In this document: in pieces, positions 36,866 through 43,949 of the stretch
Position numbering within the stretch: the first letter of the stretch is position 1
Layout: each line of letters starts with the position of its first letter
NCBI GenBank assembly: GCA_022360015.1
Contig: JAKSDQ010000248.1
Coordinates: 1-64,000, forward strand
Length of the DNA: 64,000 bases
Reading direction: 5' to 3'
DNA from: Cytophagales bacterium
GTDB lineage: Bacteria > Bacteroidota > Bacteroidia > Cytophagales > Cyclobacteriaceae
Made by a program: the position numbers and the translations under genes
Notes under the pieces: model-generated
What the model saw: only the letters and a program-made list of their open reading frames with translations
What the model was told of the DNA's origin: nothing
The model's database searches: none

Positions 36866-36915
36866 GCGCAGGCGTTCCATCGCTGCTGCACAACGTTTTA
36901 GACAAAATTCTTTGT
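36866..36915 (-). repeat. Dispersed intergenic repeat, copy D (partial)
   Basis: Forward reading gctgctgcacaacgttttag, acaaaattctttgt corresponds to the reverse complement of the acaaagaactttgc, cgaaaacgttgtgcaacagc part of copy C. It abuts the end of a TonB-receptor fragment. Confidence 0.6.
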
Positions 36916-37123
36916 AGTTTCCTTCGCGTTGTCGTATATCCAGTACACTACCGAGCCTTCCTCCGTATCGGACGGGAATGCCACCCCTGTAAATTTTAAT
37001 GTCTTTTACGGCATCCGGATTTACCACGGAATATAATCCCAACAAATGCGCGGAATTGCAGATAATCCCTTCATCCAATAAAATCAGGGATGAACACTGC
37101 AAATAGCCGGATGGAGGCAACAT
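36912..37123 (-). pseudogene. TonB-dependent receptor plug-domain fragment
   Basis: The minus strand reads YLQCSSLILLDEGII, HLLGLYSVVNPDAVKDIKIY and RGGIPVRYGGRLGSVLDIRQ, then REGNYKEF. The VNPDAVKDIKIYRGGIPxRYGGRLxSVLDI stretch is the core of a Bacteroidota receptor plug. Both the N-terminal domain and the barrel are missing. The 3' side stops exactly where repeat copy D begins, so the receptor was cut at the repeat. Confidence 0.6.
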
Positions 37124-37267
37124 CTAAGGCCCGGCATTAAACGGAAAAATAACACTAAATTCGACATGACTCAGTCCCGGTAATCGTAGGTAGTACAATT
37201 TTGCTACTTGATTTTAAAATTGTACCTCAAATTTTTGTAAATTATAGGAAACAAAAACCCTAATACC

Positions 37268-37723
37268 ATGAATGCCTTACATAAAATCGAGCATTGGGCT
37301 GATTCGCACCGGCCCACGTTTTTCGTAATTCTCCGTGTTTTTCTGGGCGTTTTTATTACCTACAAGGGGCTGAACTTTATGTTCAACATCAATGACCTGC
37401 AATCTACGATGACAGAACAGGCAGGTCTCAACTTTTTTGCCGCAGGTATAGCCCACTACGTGATCTTTGCCCATGTGCTGGGAGGGCCGCTGATTGCTTT
37501 CGGGCTTTATACCAGGTGGGTATCGCTTTTGCAAATACCTATTCTGATAGGGGCTGTATTTTTGGTGAATTATCCCAAAGGATTTCTTTCTGTCGGCCAT
37601 TTGATGGAATTGGAAATGTCCATCATCATACTGGTTTTGCTGGTGTTGTTTCTGATTTTCGGGGCGGGCAGGTTTTCTATCGACCAGTTGAGGCGGAACG
37701 AAATGGAAAAAAGTAAACGGTAG
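37268..37723 (+). CDS. DoxX-family membrane protein
   Basis: A 151-residue inner-membrane protein with four hydrophobic helices. The first helix reads ILRVFLGVFITYKGLNFMFN. Later ones are YVIFAHVLGGPLIAFGLYTR, LLQIPILIGAVFLVNYPKGF and EMSIIILVLLVLFLIFGAGR, then FSIDQL. This matches DoxX/DoxD-like proteins (a conserved K/R-G near the start and GAGxxSxD at the end). Members are linked to thiosulfate oxidation or quinone redox processes, but most are uncharacterised. It is monocistronic, closed by a bidirectional terminator. Confidence 0.82.
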   Translation: MNALHKIEHWADSHRPTFFVILRVFLGVFITYKGLNFMFNINDLQSTMTEQAGLNFFAAGIAHYVIFAHVLGGPLIAFGLYTRWVSLLQIPILIGAVFLVNYPKGFLSVGHLMELEMSIIILVLLVLFLIFGAGRFSIDQLRRNEMEKSKR

Positions 37724-37768
37724 TTAAACTTGTATGATCGCAGCAAAGATTTTCAAAGTTTAATGAAA

Positions 37769-37799
37769 AAAGAGGGTGCCCCTTTAAGGCGCCCTCTTT
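37769..37799. terminator. Bidirectional terminator
   Basis: AAAGAGGGTGCC (37769-37780) pairs with GGCGCCCTCTTT (37788-37799), with A and T runs on either side. It lies between the convergent DoxX gene and the 129-residue minus-strand gene and can serve both. Confidence 0.8.
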
Positions 37800-37811
37800 A
37801 AAAAAGCCGGT

Positions 37812-38201
37812 TTATACTTTGCAGCTTTGATTTGGGTTAAGTATATCTCTTAATTGGTAAAGAAAAAATAATAAATCAAAATACTGTGAGCTTGGCAGGT
37901 AGTTTTCATCGATGGACAAAGTTACATACCTGATCCAATTATCGATGTCTCCGTGTAATGCCTCTTTGCCATAATCCCGGACGACCAGTTTTTTCAAATC
38001 ATCAGCCATTGTTTGTAGCGGCTTTTTGCCTGATAACCTGTAAATACCTTTTTGAACTTCCTCGAATTTCCCATGGGCAAGTAACCGGTCGGCCTCATGT
38101 GGCCTAAGCCTGGCGGTGTGGGTTTTACCTTTGCAATTCAGCAGCACTTTGTAAGCATCGCCAGCAGATTCTTTAGATAGTTCGATAATTTTTGCTTTCA
38201 T
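37812..38201 (-). CDS. Hypothetical cytoplasmic protein next to an XRE regulator
   Basis: A 129-residue soluble protein. The N-terminal half is beta-rich and basic (VLLNCKGKTHTARLRPHEAD), and the C-terminal half is helical (DNWIRYVTLSID, YFDLLFFLYQLRDIL). No known family. It is divergent from a 77-residue helix-turn-helix protein with 131 bases between them, so the two may form a small regulated module. Confidence 0.6.
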   Translation of the reverse strand: MKAKIIELSKESAGDAYKVLLNCKGKTHTARLRPHEADRLLAHGKFEEVQKGIYRLSGKKPLQTMADDLKKLVVRDYGKEALHGDIDNWIRYVTLSIDENYLPSSQYFDLLFFLYQLRDILNPNQSCKV

Positions 38202-38332
38202 AGTTTTGTTAGTAAAGTTTAAAAAATTTCTGAATTCTGTAGGTAGCTAATTGTCTGGTAAATATATAAAAAAAATAACAAATCGTACTATAGTTTGATT
38301 ATAAAATTCCTTACATAGCTAGTTTAGATTTT

Positions 38333-38566
38333 ATGGATATCAAAAAGGCCTTTGGAGTTGTACTAAAAAAGGAAAGAGAGAGAATCGAAATAACGCAAAT
38401 AGATCTGGCAGGACGCTGCGATATTGACAAGGAAACAATCTCTTTGTATGAACGCGGTCTTCGCCAGCCTACGCTAAAAACGTTACTTAAGTTAGCAGAT
38501 GCATTAAATGTAGAAGCAGAATACCTGGTTACCGAGGTAAAAAAGCGTTTGACAAGCCTCGAATAA
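38333..38566 (+). CDS. XRE-family helix-turn-helix protein
   Basis: A 77-residue protein that is essentially one HTH_3 domain: FGVVLKKERERIEITQIDLA, GRCDIDKETISLYERGLRQP, TLKTLLKLADALNVE. The Q-x-x-LA ... xxxIsxxErGxRxPxlxtLxkla pattern is complete. It could be a stand-alone repressor or the regulator of the divergent 129-residue gene. No toxin partner is evident. Confidence 0.85.
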   Translation: MDIKKAFGVVLKKERERIEITQIDLAGRCDIDKETISLYERGLRQPTLKTLLKLADALNVEAEYLVTEVKKRLTSLE

Positions 38567-38841
38567 TCCCCAGCCCATTTAAGCGTTCATATGCAGCAAT
38601 GTTTTGCCGGTTCAGTGCAAAAAACAACAATTGGCGGGATAAATCAAACCAAACCGGCATAATATCGCCGTTTTTGGATGTAAGGGAGGGGTTTCGTTTT
38701 CTGCTTTTCGATTAAAATCGCCTAAATAATAACTAAAAAATCCGTAAAGGGGCTGGCTAATAAGTATTTTGTTTCGACCTGCAACCAAATAAGGCAATTT
38801 GTACACATACCAGCAAGTTGTTACCTTTACCACAACTGCTT
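38567..38841. other. Intergenic region
   Basis: Nothing recognisable. Several short frames exist on both strands without protein character. Confidence 0.4.
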
Positions 38842-38946
38842 ATGGCAGTCAAAAACGACCATCGAATCAAAATGAGCGACCGGAAAAAAAATCCTCCGGT
38901 ACCTCGCCTTACGACAGCTAAAGTGTCCAAAAAGCATTATATATGA
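38842..38946 (+). CDS. Candidate basic leader peptide coupled to the next gene
   Basis: A 34-codon frame, MAVKNDHRIKMSDRKKNPPV then PRLTTAKVSKKHYI. Its TGA overlaps the ATG of the following gene (ATGA). The overlap suggests translational coupling, and the peptide is strongly basic. No homology is claimed and it may be chance. Confidence 0.25.
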   Translation: MAVKNDHRIKMSDRKKNPPVPRLTTAKVSKKHYI

Positions 38947-39481
38947 AAAATACACAGGAAGGACTAATAATCAAACTTAGCAAAACCAAAATACTTTTGT
39001 TGATAATAGGCTCATTTGCTTTTGTTGCTTTGAGCTTTTGGTTAGGGAAATATGATAGTCTTTTCATTAAAGCGGTTTCGACAACAGGTATTTTGCTTTG
39101 CGGGCTTTGCGGGATTTATGGGATCATAAAAATATTTGACAATAAACCGGGACTCATCATCGACAAAGAGGGGATTCGGGATAATTCCAGTGCGGTAAGC
39201 GGCCACTTAATCAGGTGGGAAGATATTACCGGATTTGAGGTAGGAGAAATAAAAAAACAAGATTTCTCCTCATATTCGTCAATAACCCGCAGCAATTTTT
39301 GGATAATGCAAATCCTTTCAAAAGATTTATCATGAAAATGAATCTGAAAATGTATGGAACCCCGGTAAGTATTTCTTCAAATGCTTTGCAGTGTAATTTT
39401 GATGAACTTTTGAAAATGCTGGAAAACGAAATAAAAAAACTGTCGGTAAAAGAGATGAACAAGGATCCTGGCATAAATTAG
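38943..39481 (+). pseudogene. STM3941-like membrane protein, one frameshift
   Basis: The first frame gives two membrane helices (ILLLIIGSFAFVALSFWLG, TTGILLCGLCGIYGIIKIF), then PGLIIDKEGIRDNSSAVSGH and LIRWEDITGFEVGEIKK. The continuation is in another frame: RFLLIFVNNPQQFLDNANPF, KMNLKMYGTPVSISSNAL, ending at 39481. Adding one A to the A7 run at 39251-39257 restores a protein of about 180 residues. The I-W-xDIxxF and NPxxFL signatures match the PH-like STM3941 family. Function unknown. It is followed after 7 bases by the AlkD-like gene, so they may share an operon. Confidence 0.65.
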
Positions 39482-39488
39482 CAAAAAT

Positions 39489-40205
39489 ATGGGCCACGTA
39501 ATCACAGACATTCGCCGGGAACTGAAAGAAAATATAGATGAAAAGACCCTGAAAAACAGCGCGCATTTTTTCAAAGAGAAAGTAAAGGTTTACGGCGTCA
39601 AAACGGCCGTGGTCACCAAAATCGGTAAAAGTTATCTTAAGATGGTGAAACAAAGGCCGAAAGCCGAAATCTTTGCACTATGTGAAAAATTGTGGCAATC
39701 AGGCTATATGGAAGAATCGTGGATCGCCTGCCAATGGTCCCATGCCATTCACAAACAATATGAGCCCACCGATTTCAAGGTTTTTGAAAGATGGATGGAC
39801 AATCATGTAACCAATTGGGCTTCGTGCGACACCTTGTGCAATCATACCATCGGGGAATTTTTGCAGATGTACCCGGAGTACGTGCCCTCATTAAAAAAGT
39901 GGGCGAAATCAAAAAACCGCTGGATGCGGCGCGGAGCTGCCGTTTCACTGATCATTCCGGCCAGAAGGGGAAAGTTTTTGAAGGAAATCCTGGAAATCGC
40001 CGATATATTGCTTGTCGATAAGGACGACCTCGTTCAGAAAGGTTATGGATGGATGCTTAAGGTAGCCAGTAAATCATATCAAAAGGAGATCTTTGACTAT
40101 GTAATGGCCAACAAAGCAGTCATGCCCAGGACAGTTCTGAGATATGCTATAGAGAAAATGCCAGCAGAGTTAAGGGCCGAGGCGATGGTCAAAGAGAAAA
40201 AATAA
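39489..40205 (+). CDS. AlkD-like DNA alkylation repair HEAT-repeat protein
   Basis: A 238-residue soluble protein made of helical HEAT-like repeats. The core WMDNHVTNWASCDTLCNHTI carries the W-x(n)-SCD segment that supplies the aromatic and aspartate residues of AlkD glycosylases. KKWAKSKNRWMRRGAAVSLI supplies the R-W-xRR-A motif with the catalytic-pocket arginine. It probably excises or senses cationic alkylated purines such as 3-methyladenine or 7-methylguanine. It lies 7 bases after the STM3941-like gene. Confidence 0.85.
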   Translation: MGHVITDIRRELKENIDEKTLKNSAHFFKEKVKVYGVKTAVVTKIGKSYLKMVKQRPKAEIFALCEKLWQSGYMEESWIACQWSHAIHKQYEPTDFKVFERWMDNHVTNWASCDTLCNHTIGEFLQMYPEYVPSLKKWAKSKNRWMRRGAAVSLIIPARRGKFLKEILEIADILLVDKDDLVQKGYGWMLKVASKSYQKEIFDYVMANKAVMPRTVLRYAIEKMPAELRAEAMVKEKK

Positions 40206-40717
40206 CAACAGATGCTCCGATAACTTGTCCCAATGATCAGGCCGCATCGAAAATTACCTGGTGTCCGGGGCATCATAAAGCAGGTTTTGTTTCTTGCCCG
40301 GTCCACAACTCATTTATAAAATTTTGAATATCAAAATTTACGAATTAATTATTGCTGCTTGGTAAATGATTCGACCCTGGAAAATTCTCAACTTTGTAAG
40401 TAGCTTTTAAGCAGGATCATTTATGTATTCCACAGCATAAATGAAGGGCTTTAAACTTTATGAAAGAAAATTAATAAACAGTTTTCTTTCAAAGTAAATT
40501 ATTCCTATCTTTCGAACTAAGATAGCTAGGTATTGGAATTTATTCATACAAAGTTTATCACTCCCCCCAATATTGGGATTCTGATAGTAACAAGAATCCC
40601 GAATTAATTTTAAGATTTTTTAAAAGCAGATGATTTCATCCGTTTCCTGGTAAAACATTCAGGAAATAATTCATGCTAACCGCCATAACTATTTTTTTAA
40701 CTAAAACACAACACATC
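40206..40717. other. Intergenic region
   Basis: About 510 bases, AT-rich, without a convincing frame. It must hold the promoter of the twin-CX3C lipoprotein gene. I saw no strong palindrome. Confidence 0.45.
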
Positions 40718-41216
40718 ATGAAAAATCTAAAAACAACACTGTCAATTCTGGCGATTTTCATTTTTTCAACTGCCTGCCAACAGCAGGACGAGGTATCAAT
40801 CCAACCGGAATTTGTAGAATGTGGAGATCCCCGATGTTTACAAATCAAGTATTAACAGCAGAACCGCGTACCCGGAAGTTGATGATTTGATTGTGGATGT
40901 ACAATTAACCACCATAGATGGAAAAGAAGTAGCCGGAAAGGTGCACCTCGTCATGCCTGATGATGAAACCTTAATCTATATGGCGGTTACTGAAAACATT
41001 CTTAGCTCCACAAAGCTGACACCGGATTTTTGGAAGCAGGCAATAGGCCGGTATCATGCAACGAGCCGGCAATACGAATCACAAGGCTGCTTTGCCAGTT
41101 GCAGGGGTATGAAGAGAGGCAAGGGGAAGGGCACCTGTAAAGCTTTGTGCTGGTTACAAATCATTAAAGATGTTGCTACGGTAATAGTTACAGTTGTTAC
41201 AATATCCAATACATAG
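40718..41216 (+). pseudogene. Small lipoprotein with C-terminal twin CX3C motif, one frameshift
   Basis: The start is Met 40718 (MKNLKTTLSILAIFIFSTAC, lipobox STAC). The frame stops at 40855. Removing one C from the C4 run at 40829-40832 joins FVECGDP to DVYKSSINSRTAYPEVDDL, giving about 165 residues. A beta-rich middle (LIVDVQLTTIDGKEVAGKVH) leads to a striking end: CFASC-x11-CKALC, with the linker full of Lys and Gly (MKRGKGKGT), then a hydrophobic tail (LQIIKDVATVIVTVVT). Twin CX3C pairs usually form a disulfide-locked helical hairpin. No family recognised. It could be a surface peptide or a bacteriocin-like product. Confidence 0.55.
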
Positions 41217-41223
41217 ATTACGA

Positions 41224-41257
41224 GTCCGGTTAGGGGGTTCTTAACCCTCTTCCGGAC
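41224..41257 (+). terminator. Hairpin after the twin-CX3C gene
   Basis: GTCCGG (41224-41229) pairs with CCGGAC (41252-41257), and an inner AGGGGGTT/AACCCTCT stem extends it. There is no long T tract directly after it, so termination may be weak. Confidence 0.5.
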
Positions 41258-41319
41258 TTCGGCGATTCCGAATTTTAAAATAGCTTTAAAATGAACCTGT
41301 GCATTAAACTCAACAGACT

Positions 41320-41550
41320 GGTGCAAACGCAAGCGTCTTTCCGGTTTCCCGGACTGGCACAGCACAAGCGAGACATGGGCATTGCACAACGCAAACACAT
41401 GCCCGTATTTTTTTTTATCGGCAAAAACCTCTGTGCCTCTTTGTGTCTTGGTGCCGCTGTGGTTAAAAAAGGGACACCACAAAGACCCCAAGGCACAAAG
41501 AACTTTGCCGAAAACGTTGTGCAACAGCCACGAGACACTTGCGCTATCAG
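41320..41550 (+). repeat. Dispersed intergenic repeat, copy C (longest)
   Basis: Contains caaacgcaagcgtctttccg, aaaacctctgtgcctctttg, tgtcttggtgccgctgtggt, cacaaagaccccaaggcaca and aagaactttgccgaaaacgt followed by tgtgcaacagccacgagac. It matches copy B directly and copies A and D inverted. An open frame runs through it into the next gene, so a naive gene call would add about 99 repeat-encoded residues to that protein. Confidence 0.75.
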
Positions 41551-41587
41551 CGTATTTTCGTCATTATTCCAACCTGCCGGCAAGCAA

Positions 41588-42706
41588 TTGTTGAAACTGT
41601 TACATATGATTTTTTTAAGTCTGACTTCGACTACAGTCTCTTCGCAAATGATTGTTGCTTCAGGCATTGTTCAGGATGAAAATAACAAACCCATAGCCAA
41701 TTGTCACATCGCTGTTAAAGATACTAACCTGGGCACTGTAACCAATGGCCAGGGTCTGTTTACATTGAAAATTCCAAAAGACCATTGTAATATCACACTG
41801 CTGGTATCCTATGTTGGTTACCATACCCAGACGGTCAGATTAAAATGCCAGGATAAATCCAATATAGTTGTCCGCCTGAATGATAAAATACATCAACTGA
41901 AGGAAGTCAAGGTGAATGCACGCTCACCTTCACAGATTGTGCTGCAGGCTATTTTGAATCTTGAAAAAAACTATCAGGTAGACTCGGTAACTTATACATT
42001 GTTTAGCCGGATTACAGACACCGTAGACGCTTTGCCAGTACTGATCAAGGAGTTTGTGCTCGACCTTTACCATGGAAAAAAGACCATTCCGGCTTTTTAC
42101 ATTGAAAAGATACGTGTCAAAGGATTTAATAAGCTAGGCGAAAAAAGATTACAGGATAGCCGGTTAACGGATGTCTATGTTACAGGGAGTCATATAATGC
42201 TCCGGTATCTGCCTTCTTTTTTGAAAAAATCGAAAATGAAAAGATACCGTTATACACTGGCAGATGATGTTATCATCGATGATGATCATTATTATGTTAT
42301 CATGATAAATTCAACCAAAAAGAATTACCCTGACAAAGGAACCATCCGGATCAACAAAAAAAATTATGGTATCAGCTATCTGGAACAGCAATACGCCGCA
42401 GAACACTGGGATGATATGAGCCATTTAAATTTCATACAGACATCCCATTACAAACAGGTAGATGGCAAATGGTATTTCGTACATGGCACCAGAAGTTATG
42501 ATGAATTATTAAAAGAACAAAACATAACCATCAAACATCATCAGGTAACGGTAGCCACCGACAGAGTTCAGGCACTACCCCCTGCCGAAAGGCCGAAAAT
42601 GGGAGTTATGGTTAAAATGCTCAAAGATTTTACCGGAAGTTATGATGACAAATTTTGGGAACATTATAATTTCATTCCTCCGGAAAGCAGGTTTAAAGAC
42701 AACTAG
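41588..42706 (+). CDS. Carboxypeptidase-regulatory-like domain protein (TonB-receptor-like N-terminus, no barrel)
   Basis: The likely start is a TTG at 41588/41591 or Met 41606, giving a signal peptide ending TVSSQ; the upstream open frame is repeat sequence. About 370 residues. First comes a carboxypeptidase-like domain (GIVQDENNKPIANCHIAVKD, LLVSYVGYHTQTVRL). Next is QLKEVKVNARSPSQIVLQAI and a beta-rich domain seen in Bacteroidota surface proteins of the DUF5686 type (YTLFSRITDTV, GSHIMLRYLP). The C-terminus (FWEHYNFIPPESRFKDN) is soluble, so it is periplasmic or surface-bound and not a receptor. The promoter region seems to be supplied or displaced by the repeat. Confidence 0.7.
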   Translation: MLKLLHMIFLSLTSTTVSSQMIVASGIVQDENNKPIANCHIAVKDTNLGTVTNGQGLFTLKIPKDHCNITLLVSYVGYHTQTVRLKCQDKSNIVVRLNDKIHQLKEVKVNARSPSQIVLQAILNLEKNYQVDSVTYTLFSRITDTVDALPVLIKEFVLDLYHGKKTIPAFYIEKIRVKGFNKLGEKRLQDSRLTDVYVTGSHIMLRYLPSFLKKSKMKRYRYTLADDVIIDDDHYYVIMINSTKKNYPDKGTIRINKKNYGISYLEQQYAAEHWDDMSHLNFIQTSHYKQVDGKWYFVHGTRSYDELLKEQNITIKHHQVTVATDRVQALPPAERPKMGVMVKMLKDFTGSYDDKFWEHYNFIPPESRFKDN

Positions 42707-42711
42707 TTGGG

Positions 42712-43671
42712 TTATATCAAATCAAAAGCTTTCTTCATGGCACCATAAGTCGTTTTTACAGCTACCTCATTGTCCATATCATTGAGTTTTTGGTTAAACG
42801 GTTCAGCACGTACCGGGCCATCGTAACCAAGTGATATCAATGCACCTAAAAAAGCTTTCAGGTTGATCACACCGGTAGCAACCGGCAGCTCCCTTTTGTT
42901 ATCAATCTGCTCATCGGCGGTAAAACCTGCTCTGGCATCATTAAGATCGCAGGTAACAATATCTTCTTTACGCAGTGTCAGAATATCCGCCACTGTTTCC
43001 CCGGCACAAAACCAGTGAAAACTATCCAGCACCAACCCTACGTTGGATTCACCGATTTCAAAAATCAACTCTTTAGCTTCCTGCATCGAACGGATGAATG
43101 CGTATTTGTCCCTGGTCATCAAAGTTTTGGGACCTACATATTCCAACCCTAACCTCAAACCGTAGTGCCCCAGCACCTTGGCAATTTCCCTTAACCGGCT
43201 GGCATGTTGCCTGAAGTTAGCAAGGTAGGTAAGTTCAACGTGTGTAGGCATGATCCATGTGCCTAATCGTGACACGCCCGCCTGCTGCAAAGCGCCTGCC
43301 AGCCTGGGCAGTCGGGCCAGACCATCCCTGAAACTTTTTTCATCTTTCCTGAAATCCATTGGCAGCCCCGCCGATCCCCATGAGATTTGTTTTGCCTGCA
43401 TGGTATCTAAAAAATCTGAAAGTTGTTTTTCAGACATATTGGCAATTTCATCAGGCATGGCCACAATAGCCTCAAATCCAAATTTTTCGGCCAGGGTCAA
43501 AAGCGCCCTCTGATTGGTTTTAACGCCGATAGCTCCCGGATTGAGGCACATTTTAAATTTTCTTTTTTCTGCCGGTGATACAGGCAAAGAAAAAACATAA
43601 GACGGGGCAAAGCCGGCTATTCCTATCAGGGAGCTTTGCCTTAAAAATTTTCTTCGATGATTGGCAGGCAT
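42712..43671 (-). CDS. Secreted sugar phosphate isomerase/epimerase-like TIM barrel
   Basis: A 319-residue protein with a Tat-like signal (RRKFLRQSSLIGIAGFAPSY). The rest is an AP-endonuclease-2-type barrel: LNPGAIGVKTNQRALLTLAE, GLRLGLEYVGPKTL, NVGLVLDSFHWFCAGETVAD, IVTCDLNDARAG, GVINLKAFLGALISLGYDGP, VRAEPF. The acidic/His metal ligands E (LGLEYVG), D-x-x-H (LDSFHW), D (CDLND) and E (RAEPF) are all present, so it is probably an active metal-dependent isomerase or epimerase of a sugar in the periplasm. It converges with the preceding gene (5-base gap). Confidence 0.85.
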   Translation of the reverse strand: MPANHRRKFLRQSSLIGIAGFAPSYVFSLPVSPAEKRKFKMCLNPGAIGVKTNQRALLTLAEKFGFEAIVAMPDEIANMSEKQLSDFLDTMQAKQISWGSAGLPMDFRKDEKSFRDGLARLPRLAGALQQAGVSRLGTWIMPTHVELTYLANFRQHASRLREIAKVLGHYGLRLGLEYVGPKTLMTRDKYAFIRSMQEAKELIFEIGESNVGLVLDSFHWFCAGETVADILTLRKEDIVTCDLNDARAGFTADEQIDNKRELPVATGVINLKAFLGALISLGYDGPVRAEPFNQKLNDMDNEVAVKTTYGAMKKAFDLI

Positions 43672-43949
43672 AAATCTTTGTTTTTTACATAAAGCTAATC
43701 AATTCGTTTAAACAATGCTTTCAAAAGTTAAAAAACCGTCATTTAACACAGCACTTGCTTTCCCATGGCAAGTTATAACTATTTAGATCTCAATGGGCGG
43801 CTATTCGATAAGTTCGATCTGGCTAAGAAATGGAAAATTTTATAAAGCTACGGCCGCCGGGAAAAGCTTCAGTGTAGAAGCAACGCTCCGCTAAACGCAC
43901 GCCAGTTTCCTTGTTACAGGTCGCGCAACATCCACGGATGCTCGCTTCA

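Noticed and set aside
36797-37123. A real 108-residue gene on the minus strand
   Set aside because: The first part is a receptor plug fragment and the second part is repeat sequence, so it is a fusion of a relic and a repeat.
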